Shown here: positions 1-10,219 of the stretch, piece after piece
How the letters are laid out: each line of letters opens with the position of its first letter
Numbering within the stretch: position 1 is the first letter of the stretch
Source of the DNA: Bradyrhizobiaceae bacterium
GTDB lineage: Bacteria; Pseudomonadota; Alphaproteobacteria; Rhizobiales; Aestuariivirgaceae
Direction: 5' to 3'
Assembly: GCA_947475225.1 (NCBI GenBank)
Contig: CANJMQ010000020.1
Span: forward strand, 1-53,024
DNA length: 53,024 nucleotides
Position numbers and translations under genes: made by a program
The notes under the pieces: model-generated
Told to the model about the DNA's origin: nothing
The model's input: only the letters and a program-made list of their open reading frames with translations
The model's database searches: none

Positions 1-501
1 GAACAGGCCAAGGGCGACCCGAACGGCATCTTCATCAGCCCGTCGGCGACGATTGGAACGGATATTGCCACCGGCGGCATGATCTTCACGCCGAGCCTCC
101 GGGCACGCTATGCCGGGCTGTTCATGGACGGCTATGACGAGACCAACTCGACGGCTGACCTCTCGGTTGACTCACGCTCAGTGAACCTCTTCGATCTGCG
201 CGGTCAGGTGGCCTTCGCGATTGCGCCGATGATGACCAATGGCGGGCATTTCGATGCCGCGCTGCGGCTGGGTGCTGATGCGACCTACACCAACAGCGAA
301 GACGTCAACGCCACGCTGCTGGGCCAGTCGCTGAACTTCAATGTCAGCGACGACGACACGACGGTGCGCGGCTTCGCGGGCCTCGACCTTGCCTACGAGA
401 CGGACAGCGGCGCTAGCCTCACCCTCACCGGCGAGGCGGGCTACGACACCAGCGACGCCCTCACCCTCACGGGCACCGCTGGCCTCGCTTGGGCGTTCTG
501 A
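1..501 (+). CDS. Autotransporter outer-membrane beta-barrel domain, C-terminal fragment
   Basis: The reading frame is open from the first base of the window, so this is the 3' end of a longer gene (166 residues visible). The visible part has the alternating polar/hydrophobic strands of a C-terminal autotransporter barrel, with short strands such as LRARYAGLF, DAALRLGADATY and GLDLAYETDSG separated by Asp/Asn/Gly-rich turns. It ends in LAWAF, and a terminal phenylalanine is the usual BAM recognition signal of outer-membrane proteins. By family knowledge the barrel anchors a passenger domain at the cell surface. The passenger lies upstream of the window and cannot be described. The barrel assignment is fairly secure; the function of the protein is unknown. 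Confidence 0.75.
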   Translation, partial: EQAKGDPNGIFISPSATIGTDIATGGMIFTPSLRARYAGLFMDGYDETNSTADLSVDSRSVNLFDLRGQVAFAIAPMMTNGGHFDAALRLGADATYTNSEDVNATLLGQSLNFNVSDDDTTVRGFAGLDLAYETDSGASLTLTGEAGYDTSDALTLTGTAGLAWAF

Positions 502-508
502 GCGGGGC

Positions 509-763
509 CTAAGCGTTCTGGCCGGTTGCGCGAGCGGGCTGTTTAGCCTGCCACTGCATAGCCGCACCGCGCAGTGCGATTACCGTGATGACTGCCGCGC
601 TTAATTCTTGGGGCTGGTGCCGGGGGAAATACATCGCGAGTTCATCCACAAGTGGTCGCACTTCCACCACGGAGTTGCCTAGAGGAATCCGCCGGTCGAC
701 CGCCGAGGCGGCGGCGAGAAAGAGATTGGCGGGCTTCTGGATCGTTTTCATGGTGTCGATCAT
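509..763 (-). CDS. Small hypothetical protein (84 aa)
   Basis: An 84-residue frame converging on the autotransporter gene, with only 7 bases between the two stops. The chosen ATG has a purine-rich stretch (AAGGGCAGG) just upstream. A longer in-frame extension upstream to base 931 is Ser/Pro/Cys-rich and looks non-coding. The protein has no signal peptide, no clear membrane segment and no motif I recognise. The middle (around LGNSVVEVRPLVDELAMYF) could form a helix. It may be a real small protein or a chance frame in GC-rich DNA. Confidence 0.35.
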   Translation of the reverse strand: MIDTMKTIQKPANLFLAAASAVDRRIPLGNSVVEVRPLVDELAMYFPRHQPQELSAAVITVIALRGAAMQWQAKQPARATGQNA

Positions 764-1102
764 GGCCTGCCCTTGCGGCGGGAATTCTGCAGTGCTGTGG
801 CTGGGACATGACCGCCGTGGACTAGTTGAAGTGTTGGAGCAGCCATTCACAGCGTCCGGCAATGGGCATGGCTCCGGTGTGTCAACGCCGGAGTGAATCT
901 GCAGCAGTTTTCCGGAGTAAAAATGCAGCACGGGCGCGGGCGGGAGAGAGCGTCCATGGCCGTTTTGCCGTTCGGCATCCTTTTCAGAAAACTAAGTACA
1001 GCCAGACCGGAAGGCATCTCCCCGGCTGTGCCAAAAGTGTACCAAATCCATTTAATCCCGTTCTTTGGGAGAAGGAAAAATCATGTAACTAATTGATTTA
1101 AC
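764..1102. other. Gene-poor interval before tRNA-Thr
   Basis: About 340 bases with no convincing gene. Short frames on both strands (up to 88 codons) lack recognisable motifs. An imperfect direct repeat is visible: CCGGAGTGAATCTGCAGCA near 890 and CCGGAGTAAAAATGCAGCA near 914. The sequence becomes more AT-rich from about 990 towards the tRNA 3' end. No integrase fragment or second tRNA piece is seen. Confidence 0.5.
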
Positions 1103-1178
<76 letters not shown>

Positions 1179-1320
1179 GTCAGGGCCGTGGTTAGAACGC
1201 TTTGGGGTTGCATGGCAACAGGGAAGAGAGCGGGGGGCCGATTCAGGGGTTCTACGGAGTGCCCGGCAATCTGCAGCTGTGTTAATGCCTTGCGGCACGA
1301 TTTTCAGCCGGAGGAAGAAG

Positions 1321-1797
1321 ATGATTGAGGTAATCAACCGCAGGCGGGTGATGGCGATTGGGGCGGTGGCTACGCTGGCTGTGGCGGGGTTTTCGCTGAA
1401 GGCCGAAGCCGGAACCGAGGATCAGGCCAAGGCGATGGTTGCCAAGGCCATTGCCCTTTATGACGAAAAGGGCGATGCGGCCTTCAAGGTGTTCGGCGAG
1501 GGCAAGGCCTCGGGCTTTCTGGAGGGCGATGTCTATATCGTGGTCCAGTCGCGCGGGCCCGAGGGCAAGGTACTTGCCCATGCTGCGAACGCGAAGCTCG
1601 ATGGCGTGATGCTCGACACCATTGCCGATCCCTCGGGCAAGAAGTTCGGGACGCTGATGAGCGCCGAGGCCACGGAAGCCGGTGGCTGGTTCGATTATGA
1701 GTGGCCTGATCCGAGCACCGGCAAACTCGGTGACAAGAAGTCCTGGGCGGTGCTGCACAAGGACCTGGTGTTCATCGCCGGTTTCTACGTGCACTAG
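1321..1797 (+). CDS. Exported single-Cache-domain protein
   Basis: A 158-residue protein with an N-terminal signal peptide (RRR, a hydrophobic stretch, and likely cleavage after AEA near residue 30). The rest resembles a single Cache sensor domain: an N-terminal helix with DQAKAMVAKAIALYDEKGD, then strands around GDVYIVVQSRGPEGKVLAHA and a C-terminal GGWFDYEWPDP...KKSWAVLHKDLVF segment. In this family such domains bind small ligands in the periplasm, often as the sensory part of chemoreceptors or kinases. Here there is no transmembrane output domain, so it is a free periplasmic Cache protein. The start was chosen for the strong GGAGGAAG ribosome site 3 to 10 bases upstream. The ligand and partner are unknown. 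Confidence 0.7.
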   Translation: MIEVINRRRVMAIGAVATLAVAGFSLKAEAGTEDQAKAMVAKAIALYDEKGDAAFKVFGEGKASGFLEGDVYIVVQSRGPEGKVLAHAANAKLDGVMLDTIADPSGKKFGTLMSAEATEAGGWFDYEWPDPSTGKLGDKKSWAVLHKDLVFIAGFYVH

Positions 1798-1809
1798 CCG
1801 CGGGGCGAG

Positions 1810-2514
1810 CTAGCGCGTCAGCGCGTAGAGCGTCACCGCGCAAGCGTTGGAGACGTTGAGGCTGCGGATCGGGCCGTTCATGTCCAGCCTCACGAGATGG
1901 TCGCAGCTGTCGCGCGTCAGCTGGCGCAGGCCCTTGCCTTCGGCGCCCAGCACGATGGCGACGGGCGGCGCGCGGTCGACGGCGGAGATATCCTCCGGCG
2001 CGTCGCTGTCGAGCCCGAGGATGCGGAAGCCATAATCCTTCAACTCCGCCATGGCGCGCGACAGGTTGGTGACCTTCACGAAGGGCACGTGCTCGAAGGC
2101 GCCCGAGGCGGACTTGAACAGCACGGCGGAAGCCTCCGGGCTGTGGCGCGCGGTGGCCACCAGTGCCGTCACGTTGAAGGCGGCGCAGGTGCGCAGGATG
2201 GCACCCACATTGTGCGGGTCGGTCACCTGGTCGAGCAGGACAACGATCCCTGATTTCTCGATCTGGTCGAGGCGCGGCTGGTCCAGCGGCTTGGCCTCCA
2301 TCAGCAGGCCCTGGTGCACCGCCTCCGCTCCCAGCTTCTTGTCGAGGTCACGGGGGTGCACGATCTCCGGCACGATGCCACGCTCGGCGATTTCGGCCGC
2401 CAGCCGGTCGGCGGCGTTCTTGGACGCCTTCAGCGAATAGATCTTGCGCTTCTTGTTCTTCAGCGCCTCGGCGACGGGGTGGACGCCGTAAATGATGTCA
2501 TTTGGATCGCTCAT
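1810..2514 (-). CDS. rlmB: 23S rRNA (guanosine-2'-O-)-methyltransferase RlmB
   Basis: A 234-residue SPOUT (SpoU/TrmH) methyltransferase that by family knowledge 2'-O-methylates G2251 in the peptidyl-transferase loop of 23S rRNA using S-adenosylmethionine. Residues 7-75 form the N-terminal substrate-binding domain (IYGVHPVAEAL). The knotted catalytic domain follows, with the conserved motifs DQVTDPHNVGAILRT (95-109), IVLGAEGKGL (187-196) and MNGPIRSLNVSNA (212-224). The length is close to the family norm. It converges on the Cache gene with 12 bases between the stops. RlmB is favoured over tRNA TrmH because of the N-terminal domain. Confidence 0.9.
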   Translation of the reverse strand: MSDPNDIIYGVHPVAEALKNKKRKIYSLKASKNAADRLAAEIAERGIVPEIVHPRDLDKKLGAEAVHQGLLMEAKPLDQPRLDQIEKSGIVVLLDQVTDPHNVGAILRTCAAFNVTALVATARHSPEASAVLFKSASGAFEHVPFVKVTNLSRAMAELKDYGFRILGLDSDAPEDISAVDRAPPVAIVLGAEGKGLRQLTRDSCDHLVRLDMNGPIRSLNVSNACAVTLYALTR

Positions 2515-2643
2515 TCCGCCGCCTATAGCGCAGGAACCGGAAAAAGGCAGGGAAAGTTTGTGGGGAGGCGTGGTCTTTGGTGTGATTGCCGGGGTGGCCT
2601 GTCCGGTCTAGAAGCTTGTCCTGAAAAGCCATTTCGGGGTGCC

Positions 2644-4610
<1,967 letters not shown>

Positions 4611-4614
<4 letters not shown>

Positions 4615-4892
4615 GCGTCACGGCCCTTCATGTCATCGTGGAGGGTCGGGTGCAGGGCGTGGGTTTCCGCGCCCATGTCGAACGCGAGGCGAAGCAGCGC
4701 GGCCTCAGGGGCTGGGTGAGAAACCGCAGTGACGGCTCGGTCGAGGCGGTGTTCTGCGGCGAGGAGGAAGACGTCCAGAGCATGATCGTCGCCTGTCACC
4801 GGGGTCCCCGCCTGTCACTCGTTCGGGACGTGAAGAGCGAGCCCCATCCGCCGGGGGACTGGCGCAGCTTCGAGGTCTGGCCGACGGTCTAG
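4611..4892 (+). CDS. acyP: Acylphosphatase
   Basis: A 93-residue acylphosphatase, the usual size. The family hydrolyses carboxyl-phosphate bonds such as acetyl phosphate and carbamoyl phosphate in the cytosol. The signature VEGRVQGVGFRAHVE contains the catalytic Arg, and GWVRNRSDGSVEAVF contains the catalytic Asn and the second motif. It overlaps pccA by four bases (ATGA), so translation is probably coupled. A link to the carboxylase through a carboxyphosphate-like intermediate is possible but only inferred. Confidence 0.9.
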
Positions 4893-4956
4893 TTCGGCAT
4901 GTCCTCTCCCGCTCCTTCAGCGGCAGAGGACTACGGCCGTCATCCAGTGTTGGGCG

Positions 4957-5562
4957 TTAAACCAGCCCCTCCTTCTTCATTGCCGCCTGCACCGCCGGGC
5001 GCTGGCCCACGCGGTCCATGTAGGCCACGATATGCGCATAGCGTGAGAGGTCGACGTTCACGTGCTTGGTCCAGCCCAGCACGGTGAAGGCATAGGCGTC
5101 GGCCACCGAATACGTGTCGCCGAGCAGGTAGGGCTTGGTGGCGAGTTGCTTGTCGAGCCAGCCGAGGTTGCGCTCGACGCGGGCAATGATCGCTTTCTTG
5201 CCGTCTTCCGGCATGGCCGGGTTGAACAGTCCGCCGATGCCCTTGTGAAGCTCCGATGCGACGAAGTTGAGCGTCTCCATGGCGCGATAGCGTTCCATCG
5301 ATCCAAAGGCCGGGAGGAGGCCTGAGTCCTTCGCCTTGTCGGAAAGGTACTGCAGGATGGTGGAGACCTCGGTGAGGATCTCGCCCTTGGCGATCTCCAG
5401 GGTCGGCACTTGGCCCTTGCCGTTTATCTTGGTGAAATCGGCACCCGTCTCGGTGGTCTTGGCGCGCAGGTCGACCTTCTCGAGGTCATAGGGCTGGCCA
5501 AGTTCGTTCAGCAAGATGTGCGGGGCGAGCGAGCAGGCACCGGGGGCGTAATAGAGTTTCAT
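4957..5562 (-). CDS. gstA: Glutathione S-transferase (beta-class-like)
   Basis: A 201-residue cytosolic GST. The N-terminal thioredoxin-like domain starts MKLYYAPGACSLAPHI, with the cysteine at position 10 typical of bacterial beta-class enzymes. It continues with the glutathione-contacting GQVPTLE and the EVSTILQYL helix. The C-terminal helical domain contains PYLLGDTYSVADAYAF, the usual N-capping motif. The family conjugates glutathione to electrophiles or reduces disulfides and peroxides; the substrate here is unknown. An AGGAGGAC ribosome site precedes the ATG. It converges on acyP. The upstream intergenic space carries a near-perfect palindrome, described separately, which suggests repressor control. 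Confidence 0.9.
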   Translation of the reverse strand: MKLYYAPGACSLAPHILLNELGQPYDLEKVDLRAKTTETGADFTKINGKGQVPTLEIAKGEILTEVSTILQYLSDKAKDSGLLPAFGSMERYRAMETLNFVASELHKGIGGLFNPAMPEDGKKAIIARVERNLGWLDKQLATKPYLLGDTYSVADAYAFTVLGWTKHVNVDLSRYAHIVAYMDRVGQRPAVQAAMKKEGLV

Positions 5563-5602
5563 GGCATGTCCTCCTGGGTTGCGAGGCGAGGGTTACCACT
5601 CT

Positions 5603-5625
5603 AATGTAACAATGCAAGTCACATT
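5603..5625. promoter_or_regulatory. Palindromic operator candidate upstream of gst
   Basis: AATGTAAC, seven bases, then GTCACATT: the two half-sites are inverted copies with one mismatch in eight. The site lies in the 118-base divergent spacer between gstA (starting at 5562 leftward) and the exported protein gene at 5681. The spacing and AT-rich arms look like a binding site for a dimeric helix-turn-helix repressor. No regulator gene is adjacent, so the protein that binds it is not known. Confidence 0.5.
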
Positions 5626-5680
5626 TTATGCATGGCGTTGGACAGCGCTTGCGGTTGAGACGTAAAGGAAAGGACGTTTC

Positions 5681-6157
5681 ATGGAGTTCCGAATGCGCCG
5701 TCTCGCCCTTGCCGTCCTCGCCGTCCTGACGCTCACGCTTCCGGCGCGCGCCGACTTCATCAAGAATGCCGCGGAGTGGCAGCGGCTTGGGCCTGACGGT
5801 CAGGCGGCCTATGCCATGGCGATCTTCGACGTGCAGTCGGTGGTCACCGCCGACAACAAGTTCACGGCAGCCCGCGCATTAGGCTTGCGTGCCTGCGGCG
5901 TCGGACTGCAGCTCAAGGGTGCCATGGTGGCCCAGGCCATCAACAGCTTCTACAACGACCATCCCGAGGCCCGTGTGGCGACACCCTTCGTCGCCTTCAA
6001 CGGTTATTTCGAGCGTGGCGTCTGCAGCCCCTTCATCAACAAGGTGCGGCAGGATATGGGTCTTCCGCCGATGAAGGCCCCACCACTGCCAAGCCAGAAC
6101 CAGCAGCAGCCAGACCAGAACCAGCTGCAGAACCAGCAGCAGCAGAACATGCAGTAG
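5681..6157 (+). CDS. Exported hypothetical protein with Gln/Asn-rich tail
   Basis: A 158-residue protein with a classic signal peptide (MRRLALAVLAVLTLTLPARA, likely cleavage before DF near residue 25). The mature part has two cysteines (LGLRACGVGLQ and ERGVCSPF) that could form a disulfide. The last 25 residues are a low-complexity tail of Gln, Asn and Pro (QNQQQPDQNQLQNQQQQNM). I do not recognise the family. The ATG has AAGGAAAGGA upstream; an alternative internal ATG is four codons in. It is transcribed divergently from gstA and converges on lipB. Confidence 0.6.
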   Translation: MEFRMRRLALAVLAVLTLTLPARADFIKNAAEWQRLGPDGQAAYAMAIFDVQSVVTADNKFTAARALGLRACGVGLQLKGAMVAQAINSFYNDHPEARVATPFVAFNGYFERGVCSPFINKVRQDMGLPPMKAPPLPSQNQQQPDQNQLQNQQQQNMQ

Positions 6158-6167
6158 CCGTAAGGGT

Positions 6168-6839
6168 TCAGCCGAAGATCGGGGCGAAGGTCGTTTTCAG
6201 CGCCACGTCGAGGTCGGCCATCGTCACCGGGAGGCCGAGGTCGACGAGGCTCGTGACACCATGCTCGCGGATGCCGCAGGGCACGATGCCGTTGAAATGC
6301 GTCAGGTCCGGGTCGACGTTGATCGAGATGCCATGGAACGTCACCCAGTGACGCACGCGGATGCCGATGGCCGCGATCTTGTCCTCACGGGCCCCGCGCC
6401 GCACCCACACGCCCACGCGGTCCTCGCGTCGCTCACCCTTCACGTTGAACTGGTCGAGCGTGTCGATCACCCATTGTTCGAGCGCCGCCACGAAGGCCCG
6501 CACGTCGCCGCCGCGGCGCTTCAGGTCCAGCATCACGTAGGCCACGCGCTGGCCGGGACCATGATAGGTGTATTGCCCGCCGCGCCCGGTCTTGAACACC
6601 GGGAAGCGCTCGCGCTCGACGAGGTCCTCCTCGTGTGCCGAGGTGCCCGCCGTGTAGAGCGGCGGATGCTCCAGCAGCCAGATGCGCTCAGGCTCCGTTC
6701 CCTTCGAGATCGCCTCGACATGGGCGTCCATGCGCGCCATGGCGTTGGGATAGGCGATGAGGCCGTCGGATACCTCCCAGGTGGCGGGGGAGGGCGATGC
6801 CAGTGAAAATTGGATATCGTTGCGCAGCGCCATGCCCAC
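6168..6839 (-). CDS. lipB: Octanoyltransferase LipB
   Basis: A 223-residue lipoyl(octanoyl) transferase. It moves the octanoyl group from acyl carrier protein to the lipoyl domains of 2-oxoacid dehydrogenases and GcvH, the first step of lipoate assembly before LipA. The hallmark [12 protein letters not shown] is present about one third in, as are VGVWV and the catalytic cysteine in GIVPCGI near residue 190. The length is normal for alphaproteobacterial LipB. Translation could start at this ATG or at the next one two codons downstream (MALRND). It is divergent from rpsB. Confidence 0.92.
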   Translation of the reverse strand: MGMALRNDIQFSLASPSPATWEVSDGLIAYPNAMARMDAHVEAISKGTEPERIWLLEHPPLYTAGTSAHEEDLVERERFPVFKTGRGGQYTYHGPGQRVAYVMLDLKRRGGDVRAFVAALEQWVIDTLDQFNVKGERREDRVGVWVRRGAREDKIAAIGIRVRHWVTFHGISINVDPDLTHFNGIVPCGIREHGVTSLVDLGLPVTMADLDVALKTTFAPIFG

Positions 6840-6913
6840 GGCTTTACACAGTTTGGGTTTTCCGGCGCAATACCATCCTCGTCCGGCAGCTGCGGGGAGC
6901 CCCCGCGCCGGAC

Positions 6914-6942
6914 TTGCCTTTGCCCGGCCAGTCGGCTATAGC
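6914..6942 (+). promoter_or_regulatory. Promoter candidate for rpsB-tsf
   Basis: TTGCCT and TATAGC separated by exactly 17 bases, matching a housekeeping sigma promoter (5/6 and 4/6 matches to TTGACA and TATAAT). It lies 148 bases before the rpsB start, leaving a leader of about 140 bases. Ribosomal protein S2 commonly represses its own operon through the leader; whether this leader folds accordingly was not tested. Confidence 0.6.
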
Positions 6943-7089
6943 CCGGCCCGTCAACTAGCAACTCACACGCGGAGACAGGCTCCGGCACACGAGGTTTCGG
7001 CCTCCACATAGTGCCAGATCCATCCGGTGCCGGGGCAACCCGGTCACTTTCTCCGCGGCGGATCAACCGGAAAAGGATTCAAAAGGCTC

Positions 7090-7848
7090 ATGGCCATTCC
7101 TGATTTCACCATGCGTCAGCTCCTTGAAGCTGGCGTTCACTTCGGCCACCAGACCCACCGCTGGAACCCGAAGATGCGCAACTACATCTATGGCAGCCGC
7201 AACGGCATCCATATCATCGATCTCTCGCAGACGGTTCCGCTGCTGCACACCGCGCTCGTCGCCGTGGCCGAGACGGTGGCCAAGGGCGGCCGCGTGCTGT
7301 TCGTCGGCACCAAGCGCTCGGCGTCGGAACTGGTCGCGGATTCCGCCAAGCGCTCTGCCCAGTATTACGTGAACTCCCGCTGGCTGGGCGGCACGCTCAC
7401 CAACTGGAAGACCATTTCGCACTCGATCAAGACGCTGCGCACCACCGACGACACGCTCGGCAAGGAGCAGTCGGGCCTCACCAAGCGCGAAATGCTCGAG
7501 CTAACCCGCACCAAGGAAAAGCTCGACAAGTCGCTGGGCGGCATCAAGGACATGGGCGGCGTTCCCGACCTGCTGTTCGTGGTCGATACCAACAAGGAAC
7601 AGATCGCCATCAAGGAAGCCAACCGTCTTGGCATTCCGGTGATCGCCATCATCGACACCAATTCGGACCCGGCCGGCGTCACCTACCCGATCCCGGGCAA
7701 TGACGACGCAGGCCGCGCCGTGGCTCTCTACTGCGACCTCGTCGCCCGCGCCTGCATCGAAGGCATCTCGCTCGCGCAGTCGGGCTCGGGTGTCGACGTT
7801 GGCGCCGCCGAGGAACCGCTGGCCGAGGAACTGCCCGCCGCCGAATAA
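7090..7848 (+). CDS. rpsB: 30S ribosomal protein S2
   Basis: A 252-residue S2 protein of the small ribosomal subunit. It has the family start ([20 protein letters not shown]), the RWNPKM motif, and the conserved [13 protein letters not shown] and [14 protein letters not shown] segments, ending with an acidic tail. The start was chosen from homology and an AAAAGG ribosome site; an upstream in-frame extension to 7027 is not part of the family. It is followed by tsf after 89 bases containing a weak GC-rich hairpin, as in most bacteria. Expression is probably driven by the promoter at 6914. Confidence 0.97.
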   Translation: MAIPDFTMRQLLEAGVHFGHQTHRWNPKMRNYIYGSRNGIHIIDLSQTVPLLHTALVAVAETVAKGGRVLFVGTKRSASELVADSAKRSAQYYVNSRWLGGTLTNWKTISHSIKTLRTTDDTLGKEQSGLTKREMLELTRTKEKLDKSLGGIKDMGGVPDLLFVVDTNKEQIAIKEANRLGIPVIAIIDTNSDPAGVTYPIPGNDDAGRAVALYCDLVARACIEGISLAQSGSGVDVGAAEEPLAEELPAAE

Positions 7849-7937
7849 GCGGGCCCTCGACCGTCACGCAATCGACACGGGGCCTGCCGCATGAACGCGG
7901 TGGGCCTCAAGCTCTTTCAAATCACATGAGGTAGATC

Positions 7938-8858
7938 ATGGCCGACATCACGGCTGGAATGGTGAAGGACCTGCGCGAGAAGACCGGCGTGGGCATGATG
8001 GATTGCAAGGCGGCACTCGCTGCCACCAATGGCGACATGGAAGCCGCCATCGACTGGCTGCGCGCCAAGGGCCTTGCCAAGGCCGCCAAGAAGTCGACGC
8101 GCGTCGCCGCTGAAGGCCTCGTGGCGGTCGCCGTCGAGGGCACCACCGGTGCCGTCGTCGAGGTGAACTCCGAGACCGACTTCGTGGCCCGCAACGAGAA
8201 GTTCCAGGCCATGGTAGCCGAGATCTCGAAGCTGGCACTCAAGGCCAATGGCAACACCGAAGTCCTCAAGACCATGAAGGTCCCGGGCTCGACTCATGCC
8301 GTGGCCGAATACGTGGCCGAAATGGTCGCCGCGATCGGCGAGAACATGACGGTGCGCCGCACGTCCACACTGTCGGTCAAGGACGGCGTCGTTGCCTCCT
8401 ACGTCCACAACCAGATCGCCCCCGGCATGGGCAAGATCGGCGTGATCGTGGCGCTGGAGTCGACCGGCAACAAGGCCTCGCTCGCCGAGTTCGGCCGCAT
8501 GCTCGCCATGCACGTCGCCGCCACGAACCCCGTTGCGCTGACGCTCGAGCAGGTTCCCGCCGACGTGCTGGCGCGCGAGTCCGCGATCCTCGAGGAGAAG
8601 AACGCCGGCAAGCCCGCCAACGTAATGGAGAAGATCGTGGCCTCGGGCCTCAAGACCTTCGCCAAGGAAAACTGCCTCCTCGAGCAGTCTTACGTGCATG
8701 ACGGCGCCAAGACGGTCACGCAGGCCCTCGCCGAAGCAGGCAAGGCCGCCGGCGCCGACGTGAAGCTCACCGGCTTCGTGCGCATGCAGCTCGGAGAAGG
8801 CATCGAGAAGAAGGAAGACGACTTCGCCGCCGAAGTCGCCAAGATGTCGGGCAACTGA
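7938..8858 (+). CDS. tsf: Translation elongation factor Ts
   Basis: A 306-residue EF-Ts, the guanine nucleotide exchange factor for EF-Tu. The N-terminal UBA-like domain starts MADITAGMVKDLREKTGVGMMDCK. The core has the EF-Tu-contacting SETDFVARNEKF, followed by the two dimerisation/core subdomains (VHNQIAPGMGKIGVIVALE). The length is normal. A strong terminator follows the gene, so rpsB-tsf is a closed transcription unit here and does not read into pyrH. Confidence 0.97.
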   Translation: MADITAGMVKDLREKTGVGMMDCKAALAATNGDMEAAIDWLRAKGLAKAAKKSTRVAAEGLVAVAVEGTTGAVVEVNSETDFVARNEKFQAMVAEISKLALKANGNTEVLKTMKVPGSTHAVAEYVAEMVAAIGENMTVRRTSTLSVKDGVVASYVHNQIAPGMGKIGVIVALESTGNKASLAEFGRMLAMHVAATNPVALTLEQVPADVLARESAILEEKNAGKPANVMEKIVASGLKTFAKENCLLEQSYVHDGAKTVTQALAEAGKAAGADVKLTGFVRMQLGEGIEKKEDDFAAEVAKMSGN

Positions 8859-8882
8859 GCCTGGCCATATCAGACGAATTGC

Positions 8883-8915
8883 GAGAGGCCCCGGAAACGG
8901 GGCCTCTCTGCTTTT
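8883..8915 (+). terminator. Rho-independent terminator after tsf
   Basis: A perfect 11-base-pair stem (GAGAGGCCCCG with CGGGGCCTCTC) closing a GAAA tetraloop, followed by TGCTTTT. It begins 25 bases after the tsf stop. Confidence 0.85.
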
Positions 8916-9178
8916 GGGCTGGCCCTCACGTCTTCGCCCGCTCCTTCAGCGAGACCTCTGCGAAACGGGCTGTTCTGGTGTTTTGATGGCCGTCGAGACG
9001 CTGATCCTGCGGCCCGCGAGAGGAAGATAGGCCGCCGTGCAAGCAAGCCAAGTTCCCTCCAATCCGTCATCGACAGTTGCTTGCCCCGACAACTATGAGC
9101 GGAGAGGCGCCACAGTGGACGCATTCGGAGCCTTGGGCTATCTTCAACTCTGGGTGCAATTTTAGAGTGGAGCTGAAT
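8916..9178. other. Intergenic region between tsf terminator and Ntn hydrolase
   Basis: About 260 bases without a supported gene. A weak promoter is possible near 9069 (TCGACA, 18 bases, TATGAG). Nothing else was recognised. Confidence 0.4.
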
Positions 9179-10219
9179 ATGCGCAAGGCCCTGACCGCCC
9201 TTCTCGCCCTGACGACAGCGTCATTGATTGTCCCCGCGGCGGACGCATGCACGCGCATTCTCTATCAGGGAGAAAGCGCCTCCTTTTACGTCGGCCGCAC
9301 CATGGACTGGGCCGAGGACACCGGCACCGATCTCTGGGCCTTTCCGGCTGGCATGAAGCGCGATGGCGGGGTGGGCGAGGGCTCGATCCCCTGGACCTCC
9401 AAATATGGCTCCGTCATCTCCAGCTTCTACAACGTGGGCTCGGTCGACGGCATCAACGAGGCAGGGCTCGCCGGTAACGTCCTTTATCTCGTCGAGAGCG
9501 ACTATGGCGATGCCAAGGCGTCAGGCAAGCCGCTGATCTCGGTGGGCGCATGGATGCAGTATGTGCTCGACAATTACGCCACCGTGCAGGAGGCCGTGGA
9601 TGCCCTGTCCAAGGAGCCCTTCGCGATCGTGGCGCCGGTGCTGCCCAACGGGCACGCTGGCGCGGGCCACCTCTCGCTCGCCGACAAGACGGGTGACTCG
9701 GCGATCTTCGAATACATCGGCGGCAAGCTGAATATCCATCACAGCCCCAAGTATACGGTGATGACCAATTCGCCGCCCTTCGATCAGCAGCTGGCGATCT
9801 CGACCTACTGGGACAGCGTGGGTGGCACCAATTTTCTGCCCGGCACCAGCCGCGCCGCCGACCGCTTCGCGCGCATGAGCTGGATGCTCAACGCCGTAGC
9901 GCCTGGCCTCAATGAAAGCTCGGCCACCGCCGAGGTCATGTCGCTCATCCGCGCCATCTCCGTGCCGCTCGGCATCCAGGATCCGAAGTCGCCCAACATC
10001 GCATCCACCCGCTGGCGCACCGCGGCGGACCTCAATGCGAAGCGCTACTTCTTTGACAGCGTTCATGCCCCTTCGGTGTTCTGGGTCGACCTCGACAAGC
10101 TGGACCTGAAGCCCGGCGCGCCGTCGCTGAAATTGGACCTGCAGGGTGATCCCATCCTCTCCGGCGAAGTCTCGCAGGCGTTCAAGCCGGCGGAGCCCTT
10201 CAAGTGGCTGGCGCCGTAG
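9179..10219 (+). CDS. Exported linear-amide C-N hydrolase (choloylglycine hydrolase / penicillin V acylase family)
   Basis: A 346-residue Ntn-hydrolase. The signal peptide (MRKALTALLALTTASLIVPA) ends in ADA followed by Cys24, so signal cleavage would expose the nucleophilic N-terminal cysteine directly. The start of the mature chain, CTRILYQ then GRTMDW (Asp43), matches the family active site. Further family features are DGINEAGLAGNVLYL and VMTNSPPFDQQL. Members cleave linear amides such as bile-salt conjugates, penicillin V or N-acyl homoserine lactones. For an exported alphaproteobacterial member AHL or another acyl amide is more likely than bile salts, but this is inference. The ATG has GGAG upstream; a 34-codon upstream extension is rejected. 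It interrupts the usual tsf-pyrH neighbourhood. Confidence 0.85.
   Translation: MRKALTALLALTTASLIVPAADACTRILYQGESASFYVGRTMDWAEDTGTDLWAFPAGMKRDGGVGEGSIPWTSKYGSVISSFYNVGSVDGINEAGLAGNVLYLVESDYGDAKASGKPLISVGAWMQYVLDNYATVQEAVDALSKEPFAIVAPVLPNGHAGAGHLSLADKTGDSAIFEYIGGKLNIHHSPKYTVMTNSPPFDQQLAISTYWDSVGGTNFLPGTSRAADRFARMSWMLNAVAPGLNESSATAEVMSLIRAISVPLGIQDPKSPNIASTRWRTAADLNAKRYFFDSVHAPSVFWVDLDKLDLKPGAPSLKLDLQGDPILSGEVSQAFKPAEPFKWLAP

Noticed and set aside
893..1096. Short frames (67 and 88 codons) between the hypothetical gene and tRNA-Thr
   Set aside because: No ribosome site, no motif, overlapping frames; composition looks non-coding.
8881..8960. CRISPR-like or regulatory repeat after tsf
   Set aside because: It is a single perfect hairpin with T run, a normal terminator.
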